This document shows, piece by piece, positions 10,591 to 21,535 of a stretch of 64,000 bases of DNA; the stretch's first letter is position 1, and each line of letters starts with the position of its first letter. The stretch is from Mantis religiosa. Taxonomy: Eukaryota > Arthropoda > Insecta > Mantodea > Mantidae. The notes below the pieces were generated by a model, which saw only the letters and a list, made by a program, of their open reading frames with translations, did not search any database and was not told where the DNA came from. The stretch is from NCBI GenBank assembly GCA_030765055.1, contig CM060953.1, positions 13,687,045 through 13,751,044 of the forward strand. Reading direction: 5' to 3'. Made by a program: the position numbers and the translations under genes.

Positions 10591-11539
10591 TTAAAAGTTT
10601 TAAATAAAAAGGAAAGCAATTGCGTACAGCAAGCAAAATATTGTATTTAGAAACATTTATGCGTAAAACATTTTATATGGTATATATGAACAGCGTAAAC
10701 TCAAAAACTGAAAACGGGATTTCTTCCAAAGATCTTACGCGATTTTCAAGAAAATACTCTTACTCCAGACAACTTTTTACTTCTTTTTTTTTTTAAAAAA
10801 AAGTTGATTTTGTAAATTTTTAAAGGTTTTGATTTAATCGTCATATGATTAAGATATTTTCACGAAAAACGAAATTTCTATGAACCAGAGCAACCCTGAG
10901 ACATGCATCATTCAAATCTTGTGGACAAAACTTCAAACACATGTGAACTTGAGGATTTGATCAATTGGAAGTGAGGTCAGGGGTTATCACAGCTCTTCAA
11001 AACAAACAACCTTGTTAGCAAACGTCTGCAACTTTATATAATGTTTACTATTGGCAAATTAGTATGTCTTTCTGCTATTTACTTTCCTTGTATTCATCAA
11101 CTCTTCTTCTGGACGCCTAACTTGTTTTAATTGTCTCAAATAAATTTATTTCTCCTGTTACTTTATCTGTATTTTTGTTTGGCTCTTCTGATATAAATGA
11201 ATATACGTAGAAGATCTATTTCCTTGATATTGCAATTTGATGAAAGACAATTACTTTTGTAAGTTTTATTACACAATACGTATTATTGAGTTTACAGATT
11301 TTTAATCAAATTTCTTCTTCATGGAATATTCTATTTTGTAAATTTGAATATAGAAATGAAAGGATTAGAAGCTATTTTGAAAATGGATTGCGTTTAATTC
11401 CGATTGATTCAAGGAAAAAGGCCAGTGGTCAATAAAATCCAACACTATTTGTATGGGGTTTATATGCAAATACATATGTGTGCATATATTTAACGTTTTT
11501 ATTGTACTGGCTCATATTTTGTAAATTAGTAATGTAAAC
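10591..11539. other. No gene seen
   Basis: Strongly AT-rich, with an inverted T8/A8 hairpin near 10785-10802. Nothing was recognised. Confidence 0.5.
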
Positions 11540-11930
11540 AGAGTTAACATGAAAAATTCAATGCCACAGCCGGGATTTGAACCACGGATCTCCATGTTTC
11601 CGTCAAGAAGATCTTACCCATTGAGCTACCGTGGCCAACTTTCCGTCACAATATTAAACTATCCATTTGACTGGTATATTCCCTCGGTAATATATTGCCC
11701 CTAGTGGTTTACCGGGGAAATATATGAGTCCAATGGAGAATTTAATGTCATGATGGAAAGTTGGCCACGGTAGCTCAATGGGTAAGATCTTCTTGACGGA
11801 AACATGGAGATCCGTGGTTCAAATCCCAGCCATGGCATTGAATTTTTTATGTTGACTATCTATCAAAAACCTTAGCCTATATACGGCTAGTGTGAAGAAA
11901 TTATTAATTCCATCAATTAACCAAAATAGT
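11540..11930. repeat. SINE family B, inverted pair
   Basis: A minus-strand copy (about 11540-11697) is followed by a plus-strand copy (about 11700-11930). The two tRNA-like cores share the same unusual variant (GTAAGATCTTCTTGACGG and its complement), so one arm was copied from the other or the pair duplicated as an inversion. The whole forms a hairpin with arms of about 150 bp. Confidence 0.75.
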
Positions 11931-11976
11931 AATATAAATACTCATCTTCTAACTTGAAAAAGGAATTTTCCAGTGA

Positions 11977-12264
11977 TTTATGCAGCAAATATCCCGTGAA
12001 ATGCACTTAGCAATCCCAATTCCGGAATTTTTAAAATGAATATTGTAATGATAGCATTCGTATCTTGAAGACTGTTACCGAACAGCAATTAAGGAAATTC
12101 AAAATGATTTGAAAGATTATCTTACTGTATGGGGTGTGGTTGACGAAACTACTGACTGCTGTGGACGTCACGTGACAATAGGTAAACTCAGTGAAGACGA
12201 GCCGGGAAAGCCTTCTTTGATCGCTTCTACGGTGTTACAGAAAACTAACACTTCCACAATTATT
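11977..12264 (+). pseudogene. hAT-like / CGGBP1-like transposon protein fragment
   Basis: From 12055 the frame is open and reads through DLKDYLTVWGVVDETTDCCG, then a Gly-Lys-Leu block and STVLQKTNTSTII before a stop. The DETTD motif after a hydrophobic strand, followed by G-R-x-V and later L-x-K-T-N-x-S-T-I, matches a family of hAT-derived proteins often annotated in insects as CGG triplet repeat-binding protein 1-like. Upstream in the same frame (11977-12036) there is a plausible continuation, then a frameshift and four stops at 12037-12054. The reading ends where a minus-strand SINE-B begins at 12266. Beyond the two SINEs, 12618 onward could resume the frame (DFINDFNRLL). It is a dead copy. 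The assignment is from motif memory. Confidence 0.5.
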
Positions 12265-12265
12265 T

Positions 12266-12376
12266 AATTAGAGTCAACTGAAAAATTCAATGCTATAGCC
12301 GGGATTTGAACCACGGATCTGCTGGTTTCCGTCCACTCGCTCTAACCCCTTGAGCTACCATGGCCAACATACCGAC
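12266..12376 (-). repeat. SINE family B, partial, inserted in hAT-like relic
   Basis: On the minus strand the copy shows the core GGCCATGGTAGCTCAAGGGG and a B-box-like GGTTCAAATCCCGGC, then the CAATTTTTCAGTTGACTCTA right arm. Only the core and part of the right arm are present. Confidence 0.75.
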
Positions 12377-12385
12377 GCGACATTT

Positions 12386-12617
12386 TTGTAATTTACGTCC
12401 TCCAACGTTAAGTCATATCGGACGAAGAATGGCATGGTGAAATGATGTTCAAATGAGCGCAGGGTCCATGGAACTTGGAGTTACCCGACATTCGTCTTTC
12501 AGGATAAGGGAAAATCCTGCAAAAAACCTTATCCAGGTAACTTACCCTGACCGAGATTCGAACTCGGAACCTCTTGAACGTAAGGCAGACATGATACCAT
12601 CTACGCTAACGAGACAA
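12386..12617 (-). repeat. SINE-A, full-length ordinary copy
   Basis: Read on the minus strand: tRNA-like head with B-box GAGTTCGAATCTCGG, the linker CAGGGTAAGTTACCTGG, body with TTATCCTGAAAGACGAATG, and the 3' end GTTGGAGGACGTAAATTAC. It lies beside SINE-B in the hAT-like relic. Confidence 0.85.
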
Positions 12618-13440
12618 TGATTTTATCAATGACTTTAACAGACTACTAATGAGTATCATAATGGTACCTTTGGTATCTAAAGGCTTTGTTTCAAGGCAAC
12701 TTAAACTGATAACTCGATATTTCCCGTCTTAATACAAAGTATTTCTTTTGCTTTAAGTCTCGTCCGCAACACTTATTAAACGTGTTTTGTTTTTTTGACA
12801 AATAAGCCACACTGTCCAACACCAACAATTCTATAGCTACAATTCGTTTATTGAAATTTAGTATTGGGACAAACAAATTGTCCGTTTCTTATTTCCCCCT
12901 GCAGGGAGCATTCATTTCCTGTTTGTCTATGTGTTGGCAAGCTGCCCTAACGCCCTAACTTTGGCTGGACGTGACAGAAGAGGCACGCTCCAACAAGTTG
13001 TACGGTCGGACTACAGATGGCGGGCAGTAGGGCATTTGGCGGAAGTACCTGCCTTATCAAGTATCGACGCATAAACTTTACAGTTAACATCATTTTATGT
13101 AATTCGGCACTAATGAATGCTTTTCTGCATTCTGCCCCAAAATTTACTAAAAACACACGCTTGGGACTGTCTTAATACATTAAACATTTGCAGAAAATGG
13201 CCAAAAGTTAAATGCCAAACTTATCCCAATCCAAACAGTTTTCTTTCCAAAAATTTACACCCAGCAGTGCACAACAGGCTGTTGCACCTGATTTCTCAAC
13301 CGTTGAGGATCTTAGGCTACCTCTCTTCTTTACACCAACCTAAATTACACCCGTCATTCTGTAAAATGCACATTCCCGTCATACGTGCTTAAGTCCCTTC
13401 TAGGACATACCATGGGCTGTTCCTCAGCCTGCCAACAGCA
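12618..13440. other. No gene seen
   Basis: Short open frames only. The first ~45 bp may continue the hAT-like relic. Confidence 0.4.
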
Positions 13441-13447
13441 CGACGAA

Positions 13448-13487
<40 letters not shown>
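13441..13487. repeat. (GAC)n microsatellite
   Basis: About 15 GAC units, one of them GAA. In one frame they read as a poly-aspartate run inside a 91-codon open frame. The frame shows no other sign of coding. Confidence 0.9.
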
Positions 13488-13489
<2 letters not shown>

Positions 13490-13635
13490 ACTAAAGTTCA
13501 GCATCTTCCAAGAATACCATATGAAGATTTTCAAGAAAATCCCGGTACCGCAAACTACCTCTTTTATATAGAATATATTACTTTTCTCAAAAATGAATAT
13601 CTTAATTTTCCGGGAGTATCCTCAGAACATGTTTC

Positions 13636-13874
13636 GCCCGCCTCGGTAGCATGGTGGTAGCATGTCTGCTTCGCGTTCAAGAGGTCCCGAGTTCGAATCT
13701 CAGTCAGGGTGAGTTACCTGGATAAGGGTTTTCCGGGGTTTTCCCTTATCCTGATAGACGAATGTCAGGTAACTCTAAGCTCTATGGACCCCGGGTTCAT
13801 TTAAGTATCATATCACCCATTTCATTCACCGTCCGATATGACTTGATGTTGGAGGACGTAAATTAAAAAAAAAA
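13636..13874 (+). repeat. SINE-A, full-length with A-tail
   Basis: Head GCCCGCCTCGGTAGCATGG, B-box GAGTTCGAATCTCAG, linker GTGAGTTACCTGGATAAGGG, body, 3' end GGAGGACGTAAATT and an A10 tail. Flanks show an imperfect target duplication: ACATGTTTC before the head and ACATCTGTTTC after the tail. Confidence 0.9.
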
Positions 13875-13989
13875 GACATCTGTTTCTTTTTTGTTTTGTT
13901 TTAGCGAGTTGTTCCTTGTTATTAGTTTCATATTTGAAAGTATTTGTTTATTTTTCTCTTTTCTTTTTGCCGTCCATAGAAAGAGAGGC

Positions 13990-14105
13990 GAATTTGAAAG
14001 ACATCACATATCAACTAATTCTTAAAACGACTATCACTTGTCTACTGTATTCCCTTTACCATTGTATCTATACATCTTTACCTCGATTAATACTGAAGTA
14101 GATCG
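13990..14105 (+). repeat. Dispersed repeat, related to 58164-58430
   Basis: The block ACTATCACTTGTCTACTGTATTCCC and a terminal TACTGAAGTAGAT resemble ACTATCATTTAAAGTCTACTG and CTTGAAGTAGATAG at 58190-58250. Both sit after a T-rich stretch. The nature of the element is unknown; in one frame both end in ILK and a stop. Confidence 0.4.
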
Positions 14106-14127
14106 AACAGGATAGGATAGACGCCTC

Positions 14128-14935
14128 CGCAGGGGATGCGACATGGAGGTCCAGACTTGGTATATTATACTTATGCCCCAAGTGGAGCATTTCTGGAAGG
14201 AAGGATGAGGCGAGAGGACACAGGGCGGCCGTCCAAGAAATCACGACAGTACAGAGGGCAGGGGCCCTAATATTTACCAGTTGGAAACTCCTCGGCAGGA
14301 CAGCACAACCGGCATCTCAAAAAAGGTTGCCCGGCGCCTCCGTGGGGCTTTCCATAGGGCAAGACCTAGAGACTAACAAGCCCCCCCCCCATCTGGTCCT
14401 GTGGACTCAAGACGGGATGGAAGTTGATACGCCTTTTACGCGCGCCAACCCCAAAGGGGAAGGCTACCGAAAACCTCGGTAGGGCCGCCTGGTAATCTAG
14501 CACACCCTCTGCTAGCTGTGTAGGCTAGTACGCAGGAATATATGGCTTCCCTCAACCCCGTCCGGAGACGTACCCGTTCTCCCACGGGTATCTGGAACCA
14601 CTGCCCCCTTGAGTCCAACCCAATCCGAACATCTCCCAATCAGGGAGGGGCTGGAATGTTCGGCTCGAGGCTCCTCTAGTAACGTCAGAGGTACGCTGCC
14701 ATGCACCGCCGATACTCCCGCCGATACTTCTACCCTGAAGGAGACCATCAGATGAGAGATGATATGCAATGATAATAGAGATGAAATGGAGGAACAGGAA
14801 ATTCAGGAGATGTAATTAACCTTTCCAGTATTCGCCTGCTGACTCGGAAAAAAACCCGAACACACCTATGGGTCAGGTAGGTCGACCAAAGAATCGAAGC
14901 CGGACCTCCCGAATGCAGGCTACAGACGAAACGTT
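14128..14935 (-). repeat. tRNA-derived SINE, family C (copy 2, long)
   Basis: The outer end has CCCCAAGTGGAGCATTTCTG and GGGATGCGACATGG. The tRNA-like end lies near 14880-14935 in inverse orientation. At ~800 bp this copy is longer than copy 1 because of a GC-rich internal segment (14300-14640) absent from 1537-2055. The small open frames inside are not shared with the other copies. Confidence 0.7.
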
Positions 14936-15570
14936 ATGTGGTTTATTTTCTTTGCGAATGTATACCTACAAGTATTTTTCTCCATTCTTTTGCTTTAAAC
15001 GGCTTTTTTTTTTCTACGATGACATTTCTGGTACAAATTACTATTTGATCAGAACCTGTTGAAGACGGCTAAATTAAAGTTTAGAGTGACAAAAACAACC
15101 TCTAAGCGACGTTGACATTCATAAATGGTCAGTTGCTTATAAAAATTGAATAATTTCTGATAAATTGCAATCCAAAGATGATATAAATTGAGAAGAAGAC
15201 CTCTTCGTGTACCAGTAGAACTTATATTTCAGTCTGATAGTATATAAATAGTTTGTGAGATAATGAGTCATGAGTTTACATACTTTATGTTCTTGATAAC
15301 TTATATCATGTGCTAATATCGTAGGTTCGGTATTGGGGGACGACAGGTAAACAAAGCTAACATATGATTGTTGACAATGAAACAGTCACGCAAGACCGCA
15401 ACTTGCGACTTACAGCGAGGTGCAGGAAACACGTTAGCGACGATATCTTGTTTTACCATTAACATCCATGTTCTTGGGTAAGATTGCAGCTATATGACGA
15501 CCCTGCCAGTTAAAATATGTTATAAACGCCGCCGGTGTTCCAGTATTTTGTCCTAAAGGAGTTCTTTTTT
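14936..15570. other. No gene seen
   Basis: AT-rich, no recognised motif. Confidence 0.45.
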
Positions 15571-15655
15571 ATGTCAGTAAATCTACTGACATGGGATTGT
15601 CGTTTAAACACCATCGGCGTGGGCCGGATTGGAGCCCGCGACCTCGGCATGAGTA
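15571..15655 (-). repeat. tRNA-like SINE fragment, family E
   Basis: GTCAGTAAATCTACTGACATG, CACCATCGGCGTGGGCCGG and a degraded inverse B-box (GGATTGGAGCCCGCGACCTC) resemble a SINE type known from several arthropod genomes. A second, more divergent relative lies near 49730-49880. Confidence 0.5.
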
Positions 15656-15889
15656 CACCACTCAGACAAATGGTCTCAAAACATTTGAAAACTGGGAGTG
15701 CGGGCTTCCTTTTTCGTATCCACGTCCCCAAATTTCAATCCCATTTCTTAGAATTTGTCTATCAGAGCCTATTTTTGGCACTTCTTTTTGTTAATTACGG
15801 CAGATTTTTAATAATTTCGGGTCTGAAGGAGAGGCTTCAGATATTTGCAAATTCAGTTATTTTAAAACGGAGCTTCTTCTTCCTCTTTT

Positions 15890-18800
15890 ATAATTAGCGT
15901 CCTCCAGTGTTAAGTCATATCGGACGATAAATGTTCAAATGAGTCTAGGGTCCATAGAGCTTAAAATTACCAGACATTCTTCTTTCAGGATAAGAGAAAA
16001 CCTCCAACGTTAAGTCATATCGGACGATGAATGAAATGATGTTCAAATAAGTACAGGGTACATAGAGCTTAGAGTTACCAGACATTCTTCTTTCAGGATA
16101 AGAGAAAACCTCCAACGTTAAGTCATATCTGACGATGAATGAAATGATGTTCAAATGAGTACAGGGTACATAGAGCTTAGAGTTACCAGACATTCATCTT
16201 TCAGGATAAGAGAATACCTCCAACGTTAAGTCATATCGGACGATGAATGAAATGATGTACAAATAAGTACAGGGTACATAGAGCTTAGAGTTACCAGACA
16301 TTCATCTTTCAGGATAAGAGAAAACCTCCAACGTTAAGTCATATCGGACGATGAATGAAATGATGTACGAATAAGTACAGGGTACATAGAGCTTAGAGTT
16401 ACCAGACATTCTTCTTTCAGGATAAGAGAAAACATCCAACGTTAAGTCATATCTGACGATGAATGAAATGATGTTCAAATAAGTACAGGGTACATAGAGC
16501 TTAGAGTTACCAGACATTCTTCTTTCAGGATAAGAGACAACCTCCAACGTTAAGTCATATCTGACGATGAATGAAATGATGTTCAAATAAGTACAGGGTA
16601 CATAGAGCTTAGAGTTACCAGACATTCTCCTTTCAGGATAAGAGAAAACCTCCAACGGTAAGTCATATCTGACGATGAATGAAATGATGTTCAAATGAGT
16701 ACAGTGTACATAGAGCTTAGAGTTACCAGACATTCATCTTTCAGGATAAGAGAAAACCTCCAACGTTAAGTCATAACGGACGATAAATGAAATGATGTTC
16801 AAATGAGTACAGGGTACATAGAGCTTAGAGTTACCAGACATTCATCTTTCAGGATAAGATAAAACCTCCAACGTTAAGTCATATCAGACAATGAATGAAA
16901 TGATGTTTAAATAAGTACAGGGTACATAGAGCTTAGAGTTATCAGACATTCATCTTTCAGGATAAGAGAAAACCTCCAACGTTAAGTCATATCGGACGAT
17001 AAATGAAATGATGTTCAAATGAGTACAGGGTACATAGAGCTTAGAGTTACCAGACATTTATCTTTCAGGATAAGAGAAAACCTCCAACGTTAAGTCATAT
17101 CGGACGATGAATGAAATGATGTTCAAATGAGTACAGGGTACATACAGCTTAGAGTTACCAGACATTCATCTTTCAGGATAAGAGAAAACCTCCAACGTTA
17201 AGTCATATCGGACGATGAATGAAATGATGTTCAATTAAGTACAGGGTACATAGAGCTTAGAGTTACCAGACATTCATCTTTCAGGATAAGAGAAAACCTC
17301 CAACGTTAAGTCATATCGGACGATGAATGAAATGATGTTCAATTAAGTACAGGGTACATAGAGCTTAGAGTTACCAGACATTCATCTTTCAGGATAAGAG
17401 AAAACCTCCAACGTTAAGTCATATCGGACGATGAATGAAATGATGTTCAATTAAGTACAGGGTACATACAGCTTAGAGTTACCAGACATTCATCTTTCAG
17501 GATAAGAGAAAACCTCCAACGTTAAGACATATCGGACGATGAATGAAATGATGTTCAATTAAGTACAGGGTACATAGAGCTTAGAGTTACCATTCATCTT
17601 TCAGGATAAGAGAAAACCTCCAACCTTAAGTCATATCGGACGATGAATGAAATGATGTTCAATTAAGTACAGGGTACATAGAGCTTAGAGTTACCAGACA
17701 TTCATCTTTCAGGATAAGAGAAAACCTCCAACGTTAAGTCATATCGGACGATGAATGAAATGATGTTCAATTAAGTACAGGGTACATAGAGCTTAGAGTT
17801 ACCAGACATTCATCTTTCAGGATAAGAGAAAACCTCCAACGTTAAGTCATATCGGACGATGAATGAAATGATGTTCAATTAAGTACAGGGTACATACAGC
17901 TTAGAGTTACCAGACATTCATCTTTCAGGATAAGAGAAAACCTCCAACGTTAAGTCATATCGGACGATGAATGAAATGATGTTCAATTAAGTACAGGGTA
18001 CATAGAGCTTAGAGTTACCAGACATTCATCTTTCAGGATAAGAGAAAACCTCCAACGTTAAGTCATATCGGACGATGAATGAAATGATGTTCAAATAAGT
18101 ACAGGGTACATAGAGCTTAGAGCTACCAGACATTCATCTTTCAGGATAAGAGAAAACCTCCAACGTTAAGTCATATCGGACGATGAATGAAATGATGTTC
18201 AAATGAGTACAGGGTACATAGAGCTTAGAGTTACCAGACATTCATCTTTCAGGATAAGAGAAAACCTCCAACGTTAAGTCATATCGGACGATGAATGAAA
18301 TGATGTTCAAATAAGTACAGGGTACATAGAGCTTAGAGTTACCAGACATTCATCTTTCAGGATAAGAGAAAACCTCCAACGTTAAGTCATATCGGACGAT
18401 GAATGAAATGATGTTCAAATGAGTACAGGGTACATAGAGCTTAGAGTTACCAGACATTCATCTTTCAGGATAAGAGAAAACCTCCAACGTTAAGTCATAT
18501 CGGACGATGAATGAAATGATGTTCAAATAAGTACAGGGTACATAGAGCTTAGAGTTACCAGACATTCATCTTTCAGGAAAAGAGAAAACCTCCAACGTTA
18601 AGTCATATCGGACGATGAATGAAATGATGTTCAAATGAGTACAGGGTACATAGAGCTTAGAGTTATCAGACATTTATCTTTCAGGATAAGAGAAAACCTC
18701 CAACGTTAAGTCATATCGGACGATGAATGAAATGATGTTCAAATGAGTACAGGGTACATAGAGCTTAGAGTTACGAGACATTCATATTTCAGGATAAGGG

Positions 18801-18903
18801 AAAACCCCTGAAAAAGCCTTATCGAGATAAATCACCCTTCCCGAGATTCGAGCTCGGGACCTTTTGAACGCGAGGCAGACACGCTACCACATAAGCTAGA
18901 TAG
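15890..18903 (-). repeat. SINE-A with 108-bp internal tandem array (A1, ~27 units)
   Basis: The head is at the right end (about 18790-18903, minus strand: TCGAATCTCGGGAAGGG after a B-box). Leftward follow about 27 units of 108 bp, each with TTCAGGATAAGAGAAAACC and ACGTTAAGTCATATCGGACG on the plus strand. The left edge (15890-15910) keeps the normal SINE 3' end (minus strand GGAGGACGCTAATT). The array is thus inside one SINE copy. Units differ from ordinary SINE-A by shared substitutions and by a ~10-bp deletion. Open frames of up to 143 codons across it arise because 108 is a multiple of three. Confidence 0.95.
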
Positions 18904-19309
18904 GCATGTTATTTTATGACGGAGTTGTGAATTATTCATATTACCATATTTCCTCCTATTTTACTGTTTTTTTATAGCAAATAGTGTTCTTTCTGTGTGT
19001 TTTACACAATCAGGTATATTTGAATTCTAGAAATGGAAAAACAATTCTAAACTATCCTTGCCTTCAATCCATATACCTTATTTTTCTTATTAAATTTTGT
19101 TCCCTTACACTATAAAACCAACGAAAATTAAAAGTTGCCTTACGACTGTGAAAAACTACCCCTATACTTGACCTATACTACCCCTATATTTGACCCCTGT
19201 TGATACCCTGTGGTCAAATAATAAACTGAAGTGTACATCGTTGTCGAGCTCCTTGATTTGTTATTATTTGTATTCAGCCAAAAGATGAGGACTTCCGGTG
19301 GCTAAGTCT
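18904..19309. other. No gene seen
   Basis: AT-rich; nothing recognised. Confidence 0.45.
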
Positions 19310-19560
19310 AGTTAGTTGTTTGGCGACAATGTTGGCAATGCTCTGACGTCAGTTGCGGCCGGCCGCTATATTTACCCGGGCGGGCATAACGTCGCTCGCT
19401 GCAGCACTAAGGCCTGGTTAGCCTTGGGAGAGTTGCCAAGCAACGCGAGTTCGACGGCCAGTCGCTCGCGCTTGTTTTTTGTACCTCGATTCGCGAATCT
19501 CCTCCCCCCACCCTTCCCAACTCATTTCCTTTTCCTCGACCATTGTTTGCTCTATCTGTA
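19310..19560. promoter_or_regulatory. GC/CpG-rich segment with CRE and TATA-like motifs
   Basis: The segment is much richer in GC and CpG than its flanks. It holds the palindrome CTGACGTCAG (near 19341), GGCCGGCCGC, then CTATATTTA about 20 bp further on and CCCGGGCGGGC. This arrangement could serve as a core promoter read on the plus strand. No clear initiator or downstream gene was found, so it may equally be a fragment of an unknown GC-rich repeat. Confidence 0.2.
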
Positions 19561-19639
19561 TTGATGGCAACATTCTCTACGGAGATTTCACACTCAATAC
19601 TTTAGTAACTAGAGAAGTATTGTGTTACACCCAGAACTT

Positions 19640-20255
19640 CCCGCCTCAGTAGCGTGTCTGCTTCACGTTCAACAGGTCCCGAGTTCGAATCTCGATCAGG
19701 AGAAGTTATCTGGATAAGTTTTCTCTAGGGGGTTTCTCTTATCCTGAAAGATGAATGTCTGCTGACTCTAAGCTCTATGTACCCTGTACTCATTTGAACA
19801 TCATTTCATTCATCGTCAGATATGACTTAACGTTGGAGGTTTTCTCTTATCCTGAAAGATTAATGTCTGGTAACTCTAAGCTCTATGTACCCTGTACTTA
19901 TTTGAACATCATTTCATTCATCGTCCGATATGACTTAACGTTGGAGGTTTTCTCTTATCCTGAAATATGAATGTCTGGTAGCTCCAAGCTCTATGTACCC
20001 TGTACTTATTTGAACATCATTTCATTCATCGTCCGATATGACAACGTTGGAGGTTTTCTCTTATCCTGAAAGATGAATGTCTGGTAACTCTAAGCTCTAT
20101 GTACCCTGTACTCATTTCAACATCATTTCATTCATCGTCCGATATGACTTAACGTTGGAGATTTTCACTTATCCTGAAAGATGAATGTCTGGTAATTGTA
20201 AGCTCTATGTACCCTGTACTCATTTGAACATTCACCGTCCGATGTGACAACGTTG
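19640..20255 (+). repeat. SINE-A with 108-bp array (A2, ~5 units)
   Basis: Head CCCGCCTCAGTAGCGTG with B-box GAGTTCGAATCTCG, then about five array-type units (TTATCCTGAAAGATGAATG, TGTACCCTGTACTC). Several units carry small deletions, such as loss of TTAA in GACAACGTTGG. The SINE 3' end is missing. Confidence 0.9.
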
Positions 20256-21081
20256 AGTGCACGTTTTGAGATCTGCTAAATCCATCTGGCATAATTCCGT
20301 ACATGTCTTCAAGAAAAGGCTAATAGCGACTTACTACTTCAGAAAGCTTAAGTCCAACCAATTAACAGAGAATATTTCGAAAATGGCTAGCGCGACGAAA
20401 AGTCATTCAACATAAATTGTGTGCCTTAACAATGTCGGCATTTTTTTCATTTTTATAAGGTGCACCAAACTATATAAAATTGGTTCCGAATGAAGAGAGC
20501 TATAGAGAATGTTTTCAGAAATTTCAGGATTTACTTGTGACTTGAAGACGTGTTAAATGGAGGTATTTGAATAAAAGTAGTTTACAGCCATTTTTGGGAA
20601 AATCAAAATTATGTTCCGTGTAAATAGTTGTTTGGATATGAGGATAAATTTTGGTAATTAACCAACCTGTGAAATCTCTCAATAGCAATGTTGAATAGAA
20701 AATGGAAAGTTGAGCGAAGCGCGATATAATAGGTTTTCTTGTAAGAGGTCGATGTTGCATCATGCTACAATTTCACATCAAGGCACTTCCTAATTGATTG
20801 GTCTTGCTTTTTGTGTGCCCTTCGCCAAGGTACAGGTCATGTCCACCGAGCCATGACAAGTTCAATGTCTACATGATTGGAACCACAGACATCACGTACT
20901 CTTTATCTACCGGTATACAGAACAGTACATCATGCTGTATTAGTATTCAATTGTTTAAGTTCATTTTGAGTTTTTTGCTGTTTGAGGATGTAGAGTTAAA
21001 CTTTTTTCGGATCTTACTACTAGAAGCTCTAGCTATTGAAATATTATTCATTTTCTTATACATATAAATGAAGCCGTTGGT

Positions 21082-21084
<3 letters not shown>
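20256..21084. other. No gene seen
   Basis: No recognisable family. Short open frames only. Confidence 0.45.
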
Positions 21085-21135
<51 letters not shown>

Positions 21136-21160
21136 AGGGAGGGAGGGAGGGAGAGGGAAG
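21085..21160. repeat. (GA)n and (GGGA)n microsatellite
   Basis: About 24 GA units followed by GGAGGGAGGG-type repeats. Confidence 0.9.
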
Positions 21161-21278
21161 AAAGTGTGCCTTCAGCGTTTAACGTTATTGCAGACAGATA
21201 CAGTAGTTTTTGTCATGATACGTGCAACATGATGGTGAGAGCAAACATCTCCTTTTGGAAAGTAGAAAATAGTTTTTG

Positions 21279-21535
21279 ATAGATAGAGTCAATATGAAAA
21301 ATTCAATGGAATGTAAACCACTAGGGGCTCTTGCATCCGAGATACGCCTTTTTTGGCGACTTACTATCGTTGGCCATGGTAGCTCAATGGGTTAGAGCGA
21401 CTGGACGGAAACCAGGAGATCGGTGGTTCAAATCCCGGCCATAGCATTGAATTTTCATGTTGACTGTATCAAAAACGGCTATGTACGGCTAGTGTGAAGA
21501 AAGATTAATCCCCACCAATTAACTAAAAGAAAATA
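21279..21535 (+). repeat. SINE family B, rearranged copy
   Basis: The tRNA-like core TGGTAGCTCAATGGGTTAGA and GGTTCAAATCCCGGCC are well kept and the right arm follows. The left part is inverted and shortened (AAACCACTAGGGGCTC, then GGCGACTTACTATCG), so the copy joins an inverted left arm to a forward core. Confidence 0.75.

Noticed and set aside
13385..13660. Frame with poly-Asp run
   Set aside because: The run is a GAC microsatellite. Its end overlaps a SINE-A head and no conserved part was seen.
16302..16733. 143-codon open frame (and relatives at 15945-16193 and 19755-19970) in the 108-bp arrays
   Set aside because: 108 is a multiple of three, so any open frame in one unit runs through several. 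Frames break at unit variants and sit in SINE-derived DNA.
15890..18903. CRISPR-like array
   Set aside because: The repeats are directly contiguous without unique spacers, and the DNA is eukaryotic.
20270..20420. Possible retrotransposon C-terminal tail
   Set aside because: Only ~10 residues (VFKKRLIATYY) resemble it, too little to support a call.
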